From the NCBI GenBank assembly GCA_963665525.1, contig OY762280.1, positions 62,001 to 126,000 of the forward strand: 64,000 bases of DNA, read 5' to 3'. Positions 1 to 8,623 of the stretch are shown in pieces. Made by a program: the position numbers and the translations under genes. How positions within the stretch are numbered: the first letter of the stretch is position 1; every line of letters begins with the position of its first letter. The notes under the pieces were generated by a model, which saw nothing but the letters and a program-made list of their open reading frames with translations, made no database searches and was not told the origin of the DNA. This stretch comes from UBA12077 sp963665525. GTDB lineage: Bacteria > Bacteroidota > Bacteroidia > Bacteroidales > UBA12077.

Positions 1-34
1 TTTGACCTAGGAAGTAATAGAAACTTTGATAACG

Positions 35-62
35 AAGCTCCTTTTTAAAGAGCTTTTTTTTA
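35..62 (+). terminator. Rho-independent terminator of a gene lying left of the window
   Basis: AAGCTC (35-40) pairs with GAGCTT (50-55), with an inner TTT/AAA pairing across a bulged C, and is followed by a run of T from 54 to 61. The T-run is on the plus strand, so it ends a plus-strand transcript whose gene is outside the window. The minus-strand HAD gene ends inside the same T-run. Confidence 0.75.
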
Positions 63-752
63 TAGTATTTCCTGTAATTCTTTTAAAGAATTTATCTCAT
101 GAGTTATATCTTCTGAATGTTCCTTTTTAAAAGGATTAAAGAATACCTGGTCTAAACCATAATTTTTTGCTCCAAGTATATCCACTTGCAAATCATCGCC
201 AATCATTATACTTTCTGTTGCTGTTGCATCTGCATTATTTAATGCATGTTCGAATATGATAGGATTCGGCTTTTGTGCTCCGGCATTTTCCGAGGTAAAA
301 ACTTTATCAAAATATTTATCCAGATTACTATTTTTTAATTTAGTGAACTGAACTTCGTTAAAACCATTGGTAATAATATATAGTTTGTATTTATCTTGAA
401 GGTATTCTAATGTTTCATGAGCATGAGGGAATAAGCTCTTTTTTGTAGGGCTTATGGTTATGTAATCATGTGAAATCTTTTTTGCAAGTTCGTCATCGTT
501 AACTCCATATTCTTCCAGGGTTAACGAAAAACGTTTATAACTTAAGATGGATTTTTCAATCTTGCCTTCGCGGTAATCTTGCCATAATTTATCATTATGT
601 TTAACATATGTTGTGTAAAAATTATGGAACGATTTAAAGATTTTTTCTAATTCGTATTTTTCGAAAATATCTTTAAAAGTTTCAATTGCATTCTTATCAA
701 AATCCCAAATAGTACGGTCTAGATCAAAATATATATGTTTATACTTATTCAT
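60..752 (-). CDS. HAD-family hydrolase, YjjG-like nucleotide 5'-phosphatase
   Basis: Haloacid dehalogenase-type phosphatase of 230 residues. The nucleophile motif DLDRT is at residues 10-14 (Asp10, Asp12), motif II is ITNG near residue 107, the motif III Lys lies in AQKPNP, and motif IV is IGDD. The all-helical insertion after motif I (C1 cap) and overall length match YjjG, which removes phosphate from non-canonical pyrimidine nucleoside monophosphates. That substrate is known for the family, not shown here. The longest frame starts at 782, but the second Met at 752 opens MNKYKHIYFDLD, the usual family start, so I place the start there. The protein should be cytosolic. The gene stands alone and diverges from the lipoprotein gene at 876. 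Confidence 0.85.
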   Translation of the reverse strand: MNKYKHIYFDLDRTIWDFDKNAIETFKDIFEKYELEKIFKSFHNFYTTYVKHNDKLWQDYREGKIEKSILSYKRFSLTLEEYGVNDDELAKKISHDYITISPTKKSLFPHAHETLEYLQDKYKLYIITNGFNEVQFTKLKNSNLDKYFDKVFTSENAGAQKPNPIIFEHALNNADATATESIMIGDDLQVDILGAKNYGLDQVFFNPFKKEHSEDITHEINSLKELQEIL

Positions 753-875
753 CTCAAAAAAATAAATTTTTATGTGCAGCAAATTTAAATGTTTTCATAA
801 ATTACATTGATGTGTTTAACATGTTTTAAAGTAGTTTTTTAGATGTATTTTTAACTCAAATTTAAATATTGTATA

Positions 876-1352
876 ATGAAGAAATATAATTTAGTAATCA
901 TTTGTTCGATCATTCTTTTTGCATGCAATCACATGGATAAAGACAAAGAAGAGGTAAAATTAAATCAGTTTATGGATGAATGGCATCATTCAGCAGCAAT
1001 AGCCGATGAGGATATTTTTTTTGGAAGTCTCGATTCTAATGCTGTTTATTTAGGAACTGATCCAAATGAGCGTTGGCTTAAACATGAATTTATGGATTGG
1101 GGATTAAAATATTTTGAGCGCGATACAGCTTGGGCATTTACTCCTTATAACAGAGTATGGGAGTTTTCAGAAGATATGAGCTATGCATGGTTTGATGAAT
1201 TATTGAAAACACATATGGGAATTTGTAGAGGATCAGGAGTTGTAAAAAGATACAATGATGAATGGAAGATAAAACATTATAACTTGGCCTTAACGATATC
1301 CAATGATAAAATGAATGACTACAAAAAAATAATTGATATTGAGAATAAGTAG
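876..1352 (+). CDS. SnoaL/NTF2-like lipoprotein
   Basis: Small exported protein of 158 residues. Residues 1-17 form a lipoprotein signal ending in the lipobox LFAC, so it is probably anchored to a membrane. The mature part looks like a SnoaL_3/NTF2 fold: an N-terminal helix with WHHSAAIAD, then VYLGTDPNERW, a WAFTPYNRVWEFS strand and a final WKIKHYNLALTISN strand. In this superfamily the pocket often binds small ligands or serves as a stress-associated domain; no activity can be assigned here. It is followed after 111 bases by another lipoprotein gene on the same strand, and the two could be co-transcribed. Confidence 0.7.
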   Translation: MKKYNLVIICSIILFACNHMDKDKEEVKLNQFMDEWHHSAAIADEDIFFGSLDSNAVYLGTDPNERWLKHEFMDWGLKYFERDTAWAFTPYNRVWEFSEDMSYAWFDELLKTHMGICRGSGVVKRYNDEWKIKHYNLALTISNDKMNDYKKIIDIENK

Positions 1353-1463
1353 AATCAACTATTTAGTATGTAATCATAAAATCGGTCTTTCTATTTCAAG
1401 ATTAATTGATTAATTTTAATAGCTTTTTAGAAGTACATTTTATTCACTACGAAATTAAAAATT

Positions 1464-2582
1464 ATGAAACGGATCATATTTTTTATAGCAATATTTAGTG
1501 TCGTTCTAATGTCTTGTAATAGAACAGATACTGAAAGTAAATATGTTAAAAAAGTTGAATTAAACGAAGAAACGATTGCTGTTGGAATTTATAAGGCAAC
1601 GGGATATGACTATCCTAATATTAAATATATTGCAGAAGCTATTAATATTGATGCAGGAATAGTATATGTTACTTTAACCGATGCCGATGTTTTAAAAACG
1701 AAGCTTGAAAATATTGACGTAATTATTTTTCCAGGAATGAAGAGTGGTCAATATATAGATCAGCTTGACGATGAAATTGCCCAAATTTTAAGAAACTTTA
1801 TTACCCAAAAGGGTAAAGGAGCAATAGGAGTTTGTAGTGGTTGTGGAATTCTTTCAAACTCAAATAATAGCCAATCGTTGGGATTGGTAAAACTTGATTT
1901 TGATAAGAGTAATGCAGAATTAAGTAGTGGGTTATTAAATTTTAAATTGACAGAAAACGGGAAGAATATATTTCCTGATTTACAGGATTATGAAAATTTA
2001 TTGATTCATGTTAGTAGCGATTTTAGTTTTAACCTGCTTGATACAGCAGGAGTAGAAATAGTTGCAAGCAATTTAGAAGGAAATATTCCTTTAGTTGTGA
2101 CTACCAAGAGTGGAAATGGAAAAATTGCTATGTTAAATGTTAATGCAGAAACTACACCTGGAATGCGATGGATGATTCCTAGAATGGTACGATGGTCAAC
2201 TAATAAGGAATATGTATGGTACGATAAAAATATTTTCCGTCCAGAATTATTCAATGAGCAAGTAATTATCGATGATGAATTAAATACTAAATTGAAAGAA
2301 TTAATCTCGAAACTAGATAGTGGTAAAAAAGATGATATCATTGATGCTATGGACGAATTAGAGCAAATTTATCCTTGGGCTGCTGCAGAAAAGGTGAGAT
2401 CTTTACTTATTGAAAAAAATGGCGATATTAAACTTAGAGCAGCTAAATATCTTGTTAATATTGAATATACAGTAGCTGTTGAGGATATGAAGAAAATCAT
2501 CAAGAACGAGAGAAGCAGAAAAACAAAAGAAAAACTTTACGCATATCAAGTTGAACTTGAAAATATGATGGATCAAAACTAG
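1464..2582 (+). CDS. Lipoprotein with BPL_N (amidotransferase-like) domain and C-terminal helical repeats
   Basis: A 372-residue protein with a lipoprotein signal (lipobox LMSC, Cys18). Residues about 38-250 resemble the BPL_N domain, a class I glutamine amidotransferase/DJ-1-like fold also found at the N-terminus of some biotin-protein ligases. A strand-loop IIFPGM is followed by a nucleophile-elbow-like GVCSGCG with Cys124 and Cys127, and later by GNGKIAMLNVNAE and PGMRWMIPRM. Residues about 270-372 are charged helices of HEAT type. BPL_N proteins of this sort are usually exported and of unknown role. The gene ends 10 bases before rmuC, suggesting one transcript. The function is not known. 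Confidence 0.65.
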   Translation: MKRIIFFIAIFSVVLMSCNRTDTESKYVKKVELNEETIAVGIYKATGYDYPNIKYIAEAINIDAGIVYVTLTDADVLKTKLENIDVIIFPGMKSGQYIDQLDDEIAQILRNFITQKGKGAIGVCSGCGILSNSNNSQSLGLVKLDFDKSNAELSSGLLNFKLTENGKNIFPDLQDYENLLIHVSSDFSFNLLDTAGVEIVASNLEGNIPLVVTTKSGNGKIAMLNVNAETTPGMRWMIPRMVRWSTNKEYVWYDKNIFRPELFNEQVIIDDELNTKLKELISKLDSGKKDDIIDAMDELEQIYPWAAAEKVRSLLIEKNGDIKLRAAKYLVNIEYTVAVEDMKKIIKNERSRKTKEKLYAYQVELENMMDQN

Positions 2583-2592
2583 GGATTAGGAA

Positions 2593-3927
2593 ATGACAGT
2601 AACTATATTATTAATTGTATTAATTGTCCTTGTAAGCATTAACATAGTATTCTCAATTACAAAACAATCTTCTTCTAATGTAGCCCCACAACTGAAAGAA
2701 ATTGAAAATACGATTTTAAAATTTGACAATACTTTAGAAAGAACAGAAAAGTCAATTAAAGACGAATTTCAAAGAAATAGAAAAGAAACTAATGATATTT
2801 CAAAGATAAATAGAGATGAATTAGCAAATTCTCTAAACACATTTGGGGAACAATTTTCAAAAAATGTTAAAGAATTAAATGATTTATTAAGAGAAAAGTT
2901 TGGTGACTTTAGTAAGCAACAAACCGAAATTAATAGATTACAGTCTGAAAATATTAAAGGTGTTGAAAATACGATTGAAAAACACTTAAAGGCTATTAGA
3001 GAAGATAATACTCAACAGCTTAATGAGATGAGAAAAACAGTTGATGAGAAACTTCAATCAACTTTAGAAAAAAGGCTTGGAGAATCTTTCAAACAAGTTA
3101 GTGAGAGGTTAGAGCTTGTTCATAAAGGCTTAGGTGAAATGCAGAATATTGCAACTGGAGTTGGAGACTTAAAGAAAGTGTTATCAAATGTAAAGACAAG
3201 AGGAGTATTAGGAGAATATCAGTTAGAGAATATCTTAGAGCAGATTTTAACACCCGATCAATATGCAAAGAATGTAGCAACTAAAAAAGGCAGTCAGGCT
3301 AATGTTGAGTTTGCACTTAAATTACCAGGTAAAGAAACAGATAAGGAAGTGTGGATGCCTATAGATTCAAAATTTCCAATTGAAGATTATCATTTACTGT
3401 TAGATGCTTTTGAAAAAGGAGATAAGGTAGAAATTGAAACAGCTCAAAGAGTACTAATTAAAAAGATAGAATCCTTTGCTAAGGATATTAGTGAAAAATA
3501 TATTGATCCACCTCATACAACTGATTTTGGAATAATGTTCTTGCCTGTGGAAAGCTTGTATGCTGAAGTTTTAAGACACCCGGGTCTGTTTGAGATTTTA
3601 CAATCAAAATATAAGATTACAGTTACCGGACCAACAACTTTATCAGCCTTCTTAAGTAGTTTGCAAATGGGATTTAGAACACTTGCTGTACAAAAACGAA
3701 GTAGTGAAGTTTGGGATATTTTAAAAGCTGTAAAGCTTGAGTTTAAAACATTTTCTTCAGTTCTAGAGAAAGCTCATAAACAAATTAATACGGCATCAGG
3801 AACACTTGAATCATTGAGGACTACAAGAACTAATGTAATTGAACGAAAGTTAAAGAATGTGGAGTCTTTTTCTGCGATTGATTCTAAAGAGATACTAGAA
3901 CTGCCCGATAATGATTTTAACGATTAA
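2593..3927 (+). CDS. rmuC: DNA recombination protein RmuC family
   Basis: A 444-residue protein with an N-terminal membrane segment (about residues 2-22), a long coiled coil (about 30-185), and the RmuC nuclease-like domain (about 195-425). The domain includes KTRGVLGEYQLENILEQIL, the conserved VEFALKLPG and MPIDSKFPIEDY segments, and FLPVESLYAEVLR. RmuC is related to restriction endonuclease-like folds and limits inversions at short repeats in E. coli; its biochemical role is poorly defined. Length and domain order are typical. It lies 10 bases after the BPL_N lipoprotein gene, and a broken deformylase-like gene follows after 48 bases. Confidence 0.93.
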   Translation: MTVTILLIVLIVLVSINIVFSITKQSSSNVAPQLKEIENTILKFDNTLERTEKSIKDEFQRNRKETNDISKINRDELANSLNTFGEQFSKNVKELNDLLREKFGDFSKQQTEINRLQSENIKGVENTIEKHLKAIREDNTQQLNEMRKTVDEKLQSTLEKRLGESFKQVSERLELVHKGLGEMQNIATGVGDLKKVLSNVKTRGVLGEYQLENILEQILTPDQYAKNVATKKGSQANVEFALKLPGKETDKEVWMPIDSKFPIEDYHLLLDAFEKGDKVEIETAQRVLIKKIESFAKDISEKYIDPPHTTDFGIMFLPVESLYAEVLRHPGLFEILQSKYKITVTGPTTLSAFLSSLQMGFRTLAVQKRSSEVWDILKAVKLEFKTFSSVLEKAHKQINTASGTLESLRTTRTNVIERKLKNVESFSAIDSKEILELPDNDFND

Positions 3928-3975
3928 TAGGAGAGAATTCTTAATTCCTAAATTTTCATTTTTAATATATTAAAA

Positions 3976-4482
3976 ATGCCAGTAAAAGAAATATTATACA
4001 TTGGAAATCCTGTTTTAAGGGAAAAATCAGAGGATGTAACAGTTTTTGATCAAGAGTTATCTGAAATTGTTCAGGATTTAAGAAATACATTAATTGATTT
4101 TCAGGAACGAAAAAAAATAGGACGTGGGATTGCGGCTCCACAAATCGGAATACTTAAAAAGGTGATTTAATTGAGCCTGGCAGAGAGATATTTTGAACTT
4201 GTAAACCCAAAAATAACTTGGAAAAGTGATGAAACTTTTGAAGTTTGGGATAGTTGCTTTAGTTTCGATGTAGCTTTTTTTGTAAAAACAAGAAGATATC
4301 AATCAATAAAAGTTCAGTATCAAAATATGAATGGAGAACATTGTGAAGAAAAGTTTATGGGCGATTTATCCGAACTACTTCAGCATGAGATTGACCATTT
4401 GAATGGAATTTTGGCCACAGATCATTTACTTTCTAACAAAGATATTATGTTAAGGGCAGAGTGGGAGAAGAGATATAAGTAG
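3976..4482 (+). pseudogene. Peptide deformylase-like gene interrupted by an in-frame TAA
   Basis: One continuous reading frame of 169 codons is cut by a single TAA at 4168-4170 (codon 65). Before the stop is GRGIAAPQIG (motif 1, residues 49-58) and after it WDSCFSF (motif 2 Cys at merged residue 94) and QHEIDH (motif 3, metal ligands His137 and His141, catalytic Glu138). Motif 2 reads DSCFS instead of EGCLS, which points to a divergent paralogue rather than the housekeeping enzyme. Deformylases usually read VIYxN where this gene has VI-stop, so one substitution, TAT or TAC to TAA, would explain the break. A TTG directly after the stop could start the downstream piece, but that piece lacks motif 1. 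Either a recent pseudogene, a base error, or a stop that is read through. Confidence 0.8.
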
Positions 4483-4561
4483 CTAACATTTAAAACTTTC
4501 CAATTTAATTTTGTAATTTGATAAATATTTCATAACCTCGCAGGCTGAAATTTATTATTAC

Positions 4562-5266
4562 ATGAATCGATATATCTTATTTATATTAATAATTATTGTT
4601 TCTGGAATTTACCTTTATGGTAAACAAGAATCGGAAAATATTTATGCCGAAAGCTTTGTATTGAATGATTCAATACCGGTAAGTTGGAAAGATAAATTAA
4701 CCGATTCGTGTGGAGTTCCTGTTCCTGCAGTTAATATTGCGTTTAATGGGTATCATTCTTTAAAAGGCCAGAATAAGTTAACTAATGATAGTTTATTAAT
4801 TATTATCGATTTCAGTGCACCATCAACCGAAAAACGTTTTTATATTCTGGACTTAAAAAATCAAAATATAATAAAACAAACCTGGGTTGCGCATGGTAAA
4901 AATACAGGAGTAAATATAGCCGAGTCATTTTCTAATAACAGGCATTCCTGGAAAAGTAGTTTAGGATTGTATGTAACTGCCGAAACCTATTCAGGAAAAC
5001 ATGGTTACTCATTGCGATTAGATGGAATGAGCCGAGAGTTAAACGATAATGCTCGTAAACGTGCTATTGTAATTCATGGTGCGGATTATGTGAGTGAAGA
5101 TTTTATTAAGCAGCATGGAAGGTTAGGTAGAAGCTTTGGTTGTCCTGCGCTACCAAATAATGAAGTTGCTAATATTATTGATTTAATTAAAGAAGGGGCG
5201 TGTTTGTTAATTTATCATCCATCGCTAATTCCTATATCTCAATTTGATTTAGAAAAATTGCCTTAA
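4562..5266 (+). CDS. L,D-transpeptidase catalytic-domain protein (YkuD_2 type)
   Basis: Exported protein of 234 residues with an N-terminal membrane or signal segment (about residues 3-20). The catalytic domain has WKSSLGLYVTAETYSGKHG, HGAD with His172, and GRSFGCPALP with the catalytic Cys194, the arrangement of the murein L,D-transpeptidase YkuD_2 family. Such proteins act on peptidoglycan in the periplasm; cross-linking versus carboxypeptidase activity is not resolved for this subfamily. A TAATTTTG at 4506-4513 fits a Bacteroidota -7 element. The 3' end overlaps by 35 bases the end of a second, unrelated-length L,D-transpeptidase on the other strand. Confidence 0.85.
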   Translation: MNRYILFILIIIVSGIYLYGKQESENIYAESFVLNDSIPVSWKDKLTDSCGVPVPAVNIAFNGYHSLKGQNKLTNDSLLIIIDFSAPSTEKRFYILDLKNQNIIKQTWVAHGKNTGVNIAESFSNNRHSWKSSLGLYVTAETYSGKHGYSLRLDGMSRELNDNARKRAIVIHGADYVSEDFIKQHGRLGRSFGCPALPNNEVANIIDLIKEGACLLIYHPSLIPISQFDLEKLP

Positions 5267-6923
5267 TTTCTTCTTCATCCCGATTGTATACATCGTCGAA
5301 AAACACAATTGAGTTTTCGTTACCAGAGCAAGTGATATACTGAATGTGGATTTTTACTTTTTCTGAAAGATCAATTACCTGACGTTCTTTTTGGGCAATG
5401 AGTTTATCGAAATTTTCGGTGTTTTGATTGTAATATTTATTAGTTAAATATTGAGCTAATTTATCAGGGTTTTCAAGTCGAACACATCCATGAGAAAATG
5501 TTCTGTTTTCTCTTGAAAATAATCTTTTTGAAGGCGTATCGTGAAGGTATACACTATGATTGTTAGGGAAAATAAATTTTACCTGACCTAATGCATTATG
5601 CCTGCTGTTGATTTGTCGAATCCAGTATTTAGTTCCAAGAGGATCACTTTGACTCCAATCTATAATCGATTCATCAACAACTTCTTCGGTATTATTAATG
5701 ATGAAGAAACCATTTCTTTTTAAATATGTAGAATCTCTTCGTATTTTATAAATCATTTCATTTCTAACAATACTTCTCGGAACTGTCCAATAAGGATTTG
5801 CAATTACCTTCTCGATGTTGCTTGATAAAATAGGTGTTGGAGTTTTCTTCTTACCAACAATAACATTAAAAGTTTCTTTATCCTTATTCGATTCAATAAC
5901 ATGAAGTTTAAACTCCGGAATATTTACAAATAAATAGTTTTCATCAGAATGTTTCAGATTTCTTAACCTGTTTATATTTAAGCAAGCTTGTAGATATTTG
6001 TATTCCAATAACGAAACAATAACTTCGTGCGATAGAATATTTAATAAAGTATCTTTAGGAAGAAAGAATTCTTCTTCTAGTTTATGTAATGCATCTGCTT
6101 TTGTGTTTAAAGAATCGAAAACAGGAGATTTTGTTATTTCGGTATAATATAAGCTTTGTGCAAGCATCTTATCATCAATAAATGCAGGAGTGGTATACTG
6201 AACTGAGCGATGTAAATCAATAAAATATTGTAAGGAATTCAATAGATTTTTATGATAAACCAAATTAGGTTGTACTGAAAGAATTTCATCTCTAAAATTG
6301 TTTTTAGTTAGAGCAGAATTTAATTTCTTAGGTAATTCTGTTATAAGATCAGTGTAATGATCTAAAGTGTCTTTTTCGACTATCCCGTGCTCTAGGTATA
6401 ATAAAAATTTTAGAGCTGCAAAAGTGGTGCTTATTTCTAAATCAATTTTCTGATTTAATACATCATTACTATTTGCTCCGGTAATAAAATTGTTATTTAA
6501 ATGATGAATTTTTTCAACACCAAAATAGTCAAAAGGAAACCCAAAATAACTCGAACTATCTAGCATGTTTAAAAACGTTGTGTGTGTGTTATTTGTGAAT
6601 AAACCTTCAGTCCATACAGGTTTGTAATCTCTGTTTTTATAAAACTGAGTTACACTTTTATAAAGCTCTGTATGAAGACTGTAACTTGAATCAAAACCTA
6701 ATTGATTATCAATAGAGTTAATTTGGGTTTCCAGTAAATTCTTAAAATGATATGTATTGATTTTTATAAGATGATTATTATATCGGATCGAAGTATTTTT
6801 ATAACTGCTAAAAAGAATGAAGAATACAATTAAAATAGTATTAATTGAAAATGAAGTAAGAAAATGTCGAATTTTACTTCCGCTTTTGTAATCAAGCTCT
6901 AATAATGTTTCTTCTTTTTCCAT
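5232..6923 (-). CDS. L,D-transpeptidase, YcbB/LdtD-like
   Basis: A 563-residue protein with one membrane helix near residues 20-40 and the rest periplasmic. The N-terminal half (RDYKPVWTE near residue 95) is the scaffold domain of YcbB-type enzymes. The C-terminal YkuD domain has FNVIVGKKKTPTPILSS, NPYWTVPRSI, VYLHDTPSKRLF and SHGCVRLENP, with catalytic Cys480. YcbB makes 3-3 (L,D) cross-links in peptidoglycan. The architecture and length (about 550-600 residues) are typical. It converges on the short YkuD_2 gene with a 35-base overlap of coding ends. A 409-base spacer separates its start from the divergent serine hydrolase gene. Confidence 0.88.
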   Translation of the reverse strand: MEKEETLLELDYKSGSKIRHFLTSFSINTILIVFFILFSSYKNTSIRYNNHLIKINTYHFKNLLETQINSIDNQLGFDSSYSLHTELYKSVTQFYKNRDYKPVWTEGLFTNNTHTTFLNMLDSSSYFGFPFDYFGVEKIHHLNNNFITGANSNDVLNQKIDLEISTTFAALKFLLYLEHGIVEKDTLDHYTDLITELPKKLNSALTKNNFRDEILSVQPNLVYHKNLLNSLQYFIDLHRSVQYTTPAFIDDKMLAQSLYYTEITKSPVFDSLNTKADALHKLEEEFFLPKDTLLNILSHEVIVSLLEYKYLQACLNINRLRNLKHSDENYLFVNIPEFKLHVIESNKDKETFNVIVGKKKTPTPILSSNIEKVIANPYWTVPRSIVRNEMIYKIRRDSTYLKRNGFFIINNTEEVVDESIIDWSQSDPLGTKYWIRQINSRHNALGQVKFIFPNNHSVYLHDTPSKRLFSRENRTFSHGCVRLENPDKLAQYLTNKYYNQNTENFDKLIAQKERQVIDLSEKVKIHIQYITCSGNENSIVFFDDVYNRDEEEIKAIFLNQIEI

Positions 6924-7062
6924 TTGTCAGATGATTTTATTCTCATATACGGGCAGATAGGATAAAAAATAATTTTTTTGGATGAACAGTTAGCATGTTT
7001 TGATGAACTGCTAGATATTTTAAGTAAGAGTATTTGCGCGGTTTAACTATCAGATAATGAGA

Positions 7063-7104
7063 CGTATAAAAAAGGTGATATAGATCACCTTCATTAATTA
7101 TACG
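7063..7104. promoter_or_regulatory. Extended inverted repeat with Crp/Fnr-like dyad core
   Basis: The core GTGATATAGATCAC (7074-7087) has the GTGA-N6-TCAC layout of Crp/Fnr-family operators; AAGGTGAT/ATCACCTT extends it to 7072-7091. Outer arms CGTATAA (7063-7069) and TTATACG (7098-7104) add a second layer. On the minus strand the core is followed by six T residues (complement of 7068-7073), so it could also end a minus-strand transcript. It lies in the 409-base gap between the divergent genes starting at 6923 and 7333. An almost identical core occurs at 12676. Confidence 0.5.
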
Positions 7105-7148
7105 TTATACCTGCAATACAGAATTGTATGACAAAAAAGTAATAAGAA

Positions 7149-7177
7149 AAAGAGAAAAACTTCAAGTTTTTCTCTTT
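7149..7177. other. Strong hairpin in a non-coding gap
   Basis: AAAGAGAAAAACTT and AAGTTTTTCTCTTT form a 14-base inverted repeat around a single C, practically a 12-bp stem with a TTCAA loop. No T-run follows on the plus strand, and only a weak one lies further along on the minus strand, so it is not a textbook terminator. The rest of the gap 6924-7332 shows no convincing gene: the 92-codon minus-strand frame there overlaps the start of the next real gene and resembles nothing. Confidence 0.5.
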
Positions 7178-7332
7178 GTAAACCAATTGAATGGTGAAGA
7201 TATAATATGTTGTGATATTTATAGTGTTTAACACAAGCTTTATGCCAAACAGTTTCAATATAAAGACGATAAATTCTTACAAATGATGCACAGTTTTTAT
7301 ATATTTGATATAAACTCTTTATATCAGTCCAT

Positions 7333-8619
7333 ATGAAAAAGAAATTATTCATATTCATATCTTCGGTTATTGTCATTTTATTTTTTAACGATTGCTCCCT
7401 ATCATATAAAGCTAAAAAGAATCCCGATGAAATAGTACATGGTTATGTTGCTCCGGGATTTGAAGAGGTAAAACAAGAGTTTATCAATAATTATATTGAG
7501 AGAAATGAGAATGGTTCTGCTTTAGCTATTTATTATAAAGGCAAGAAAGTAGTAGATCTTTGGGGTGGATATCGTGATGCATTAACCAATAAAAAATGGG
7601 AAGAAAATACAAAAGTAATTGTGTTTTCCACCACAAAAGGTTTAGCTGCCATATGTCTGGCTATGGCACACTCTAATGGTTGGCTCGATTACGATGAGAA
7701 AGTTTCTACCTATTGGCCGGAGTTTGCCCAAAATGGTAAAGAAAATATAACGGTTCGCCAGTTGCTTGCTCACGAAGCAGGATTATGCTTGGTTGATGAA
7801 GTTTTTGAGATAGGAGATTTAGCTAATTTCGAATATATTGCTGAAATAATGGCGCGCCAAAAGCCTCTTTGGGAACCAGGTACTCAACATGGTTATCATT
7901 TATCTACTATGGGTATGTATATGAATGAATTAATGCGAAGAGTTGATCCTAGGGGTAGGAGTATTGGTCAATTTTTCGCTGAAGAACTAGCAGAAAAGTT
8001 AGAGTTGGATTTTTATATTGGTTTACCAGATTCAGTACCCGACAATGAATTAGCTAAAGTTTATTATCCATCGATTTTTCAGTTCATCTTTAATATGAAA
8101 AAGATGCCTAAGAAGATGAGAAAAGATTTTCGTAACAGAGAATCCATCTTATACCAATCATTTAAAATACCAGAAAAGTTTAGTCCTAATAAACGTTTAA
8201 CTCAAAGTGTTGAAATGCCTTCAGGGAATGGAATAGGTGATGCACGATCTATAGCTAAAGTTTATAGCATTTTTGCTGAAGGAGCTAAGGAACTGTATTT
8301 TAAAACGGAAACTTTTGAATTATTAAAGCAACCAGCTACTATTCCTCCATCAGGAGCTTTTGATATTATCATGGGATTAGATACTTATTTTGCTTATGGC
8401 TTTCTCAAACCGGGTCCAAATCAGGAATATGGTGTTAACCAAACCGTATTTGGAACACCAGGTGCAGGTGGTTCATTCGGATTTGCCGATCCGGAAAACG
8501 AAATAGGATATGCCTATATTATGTCAAAGATGGGACTTTACCTCGTAAATGATCCTCGTGAGGTGGCTTTGCGTGAAGCAATGTACAGATGTATTGAAAG
8601 AATTAAAAAGTCGGAGTAG
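7333..8619 (+). CDS. Beta-lactamase-family serine hydrolase, lipoprotein
   Basis: A 428-residue PF00144-type protein (class C beta-lactamase/EstB esterase fold). The SxxK motif is S99-T-T-K102 within FSTTKGLAAI, followed by RQLLAHEAG and, near the C-terminus, FGTPGAGGSFGFADP in place of the KTG-type strand. The N-terminus is a hydrophobic signal with Cys21 in FFNDC, an irregular lipobox, so lipidation is likely but not certain. Members include esterases, transesterases and D-amino acid peptidases; the substrate cannot be read from the sequence. It begins a run of four genes with gaps of 4, 38 and -4 bases, so it is likely co-transcribed with the three genes downstream. Confidence 0.85.
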   Translation: MKKKLFIFISSVIVILFFNDCSLSYKAKKNPDEIVHGYVAPGFEEVKQEFINNYIERNENGSALAIYYKGKKVVDLWGGYRDALTNKKWEENTKVIVFSTTKGLAAICLAMAHSNGWLDYDEKVSTYWPEFAQNGKENITVRQLLAHEAGLCLVDEVFEIGDLANFEYIAEIMARQKPLWEPGTQHGYHLSTMGMYMNELMRRVDPRGRSIGQFFAEELAEKLELDFYIGLPDSVPDNELAKVYYPSIFQFIFNMKKMPKKMRKDFRNRESILYQSFKIPEKFSPNKRLTQSVEMPSGNGIGDARSIAKVYSIFAEGAKELYFKTETFELLKQPATIPPSGAFDIIMGLDTYFAYGFLKPGPNQEYGVNQTVFGTPGAGGSFGFADPENEIGYAYIMSKMGLYLVNDPREVALREAMYRCIERIKKSE

Positions 8620-8623
8620 TACT

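Noticed and set aside
4171..4482. A stand-alone 103-residue gene starting at TTG after the stop in the deformylase-like gene
   Set aside because: It lacks motif 1 of the enzyme and has no upstream ribosome-binding sequence, so it is better treated as the rest of a broken gene.
7098..7376. 92-residue frame on the minus strand overlapping the gap and the start of the serine hydrolase gene
   Set aside because: It overlaps the hydrolase start and hairpin, has no conserved motif or ribosome-binding site, and is Tyr/His-rich in the manner of translated AT-rich spacer.
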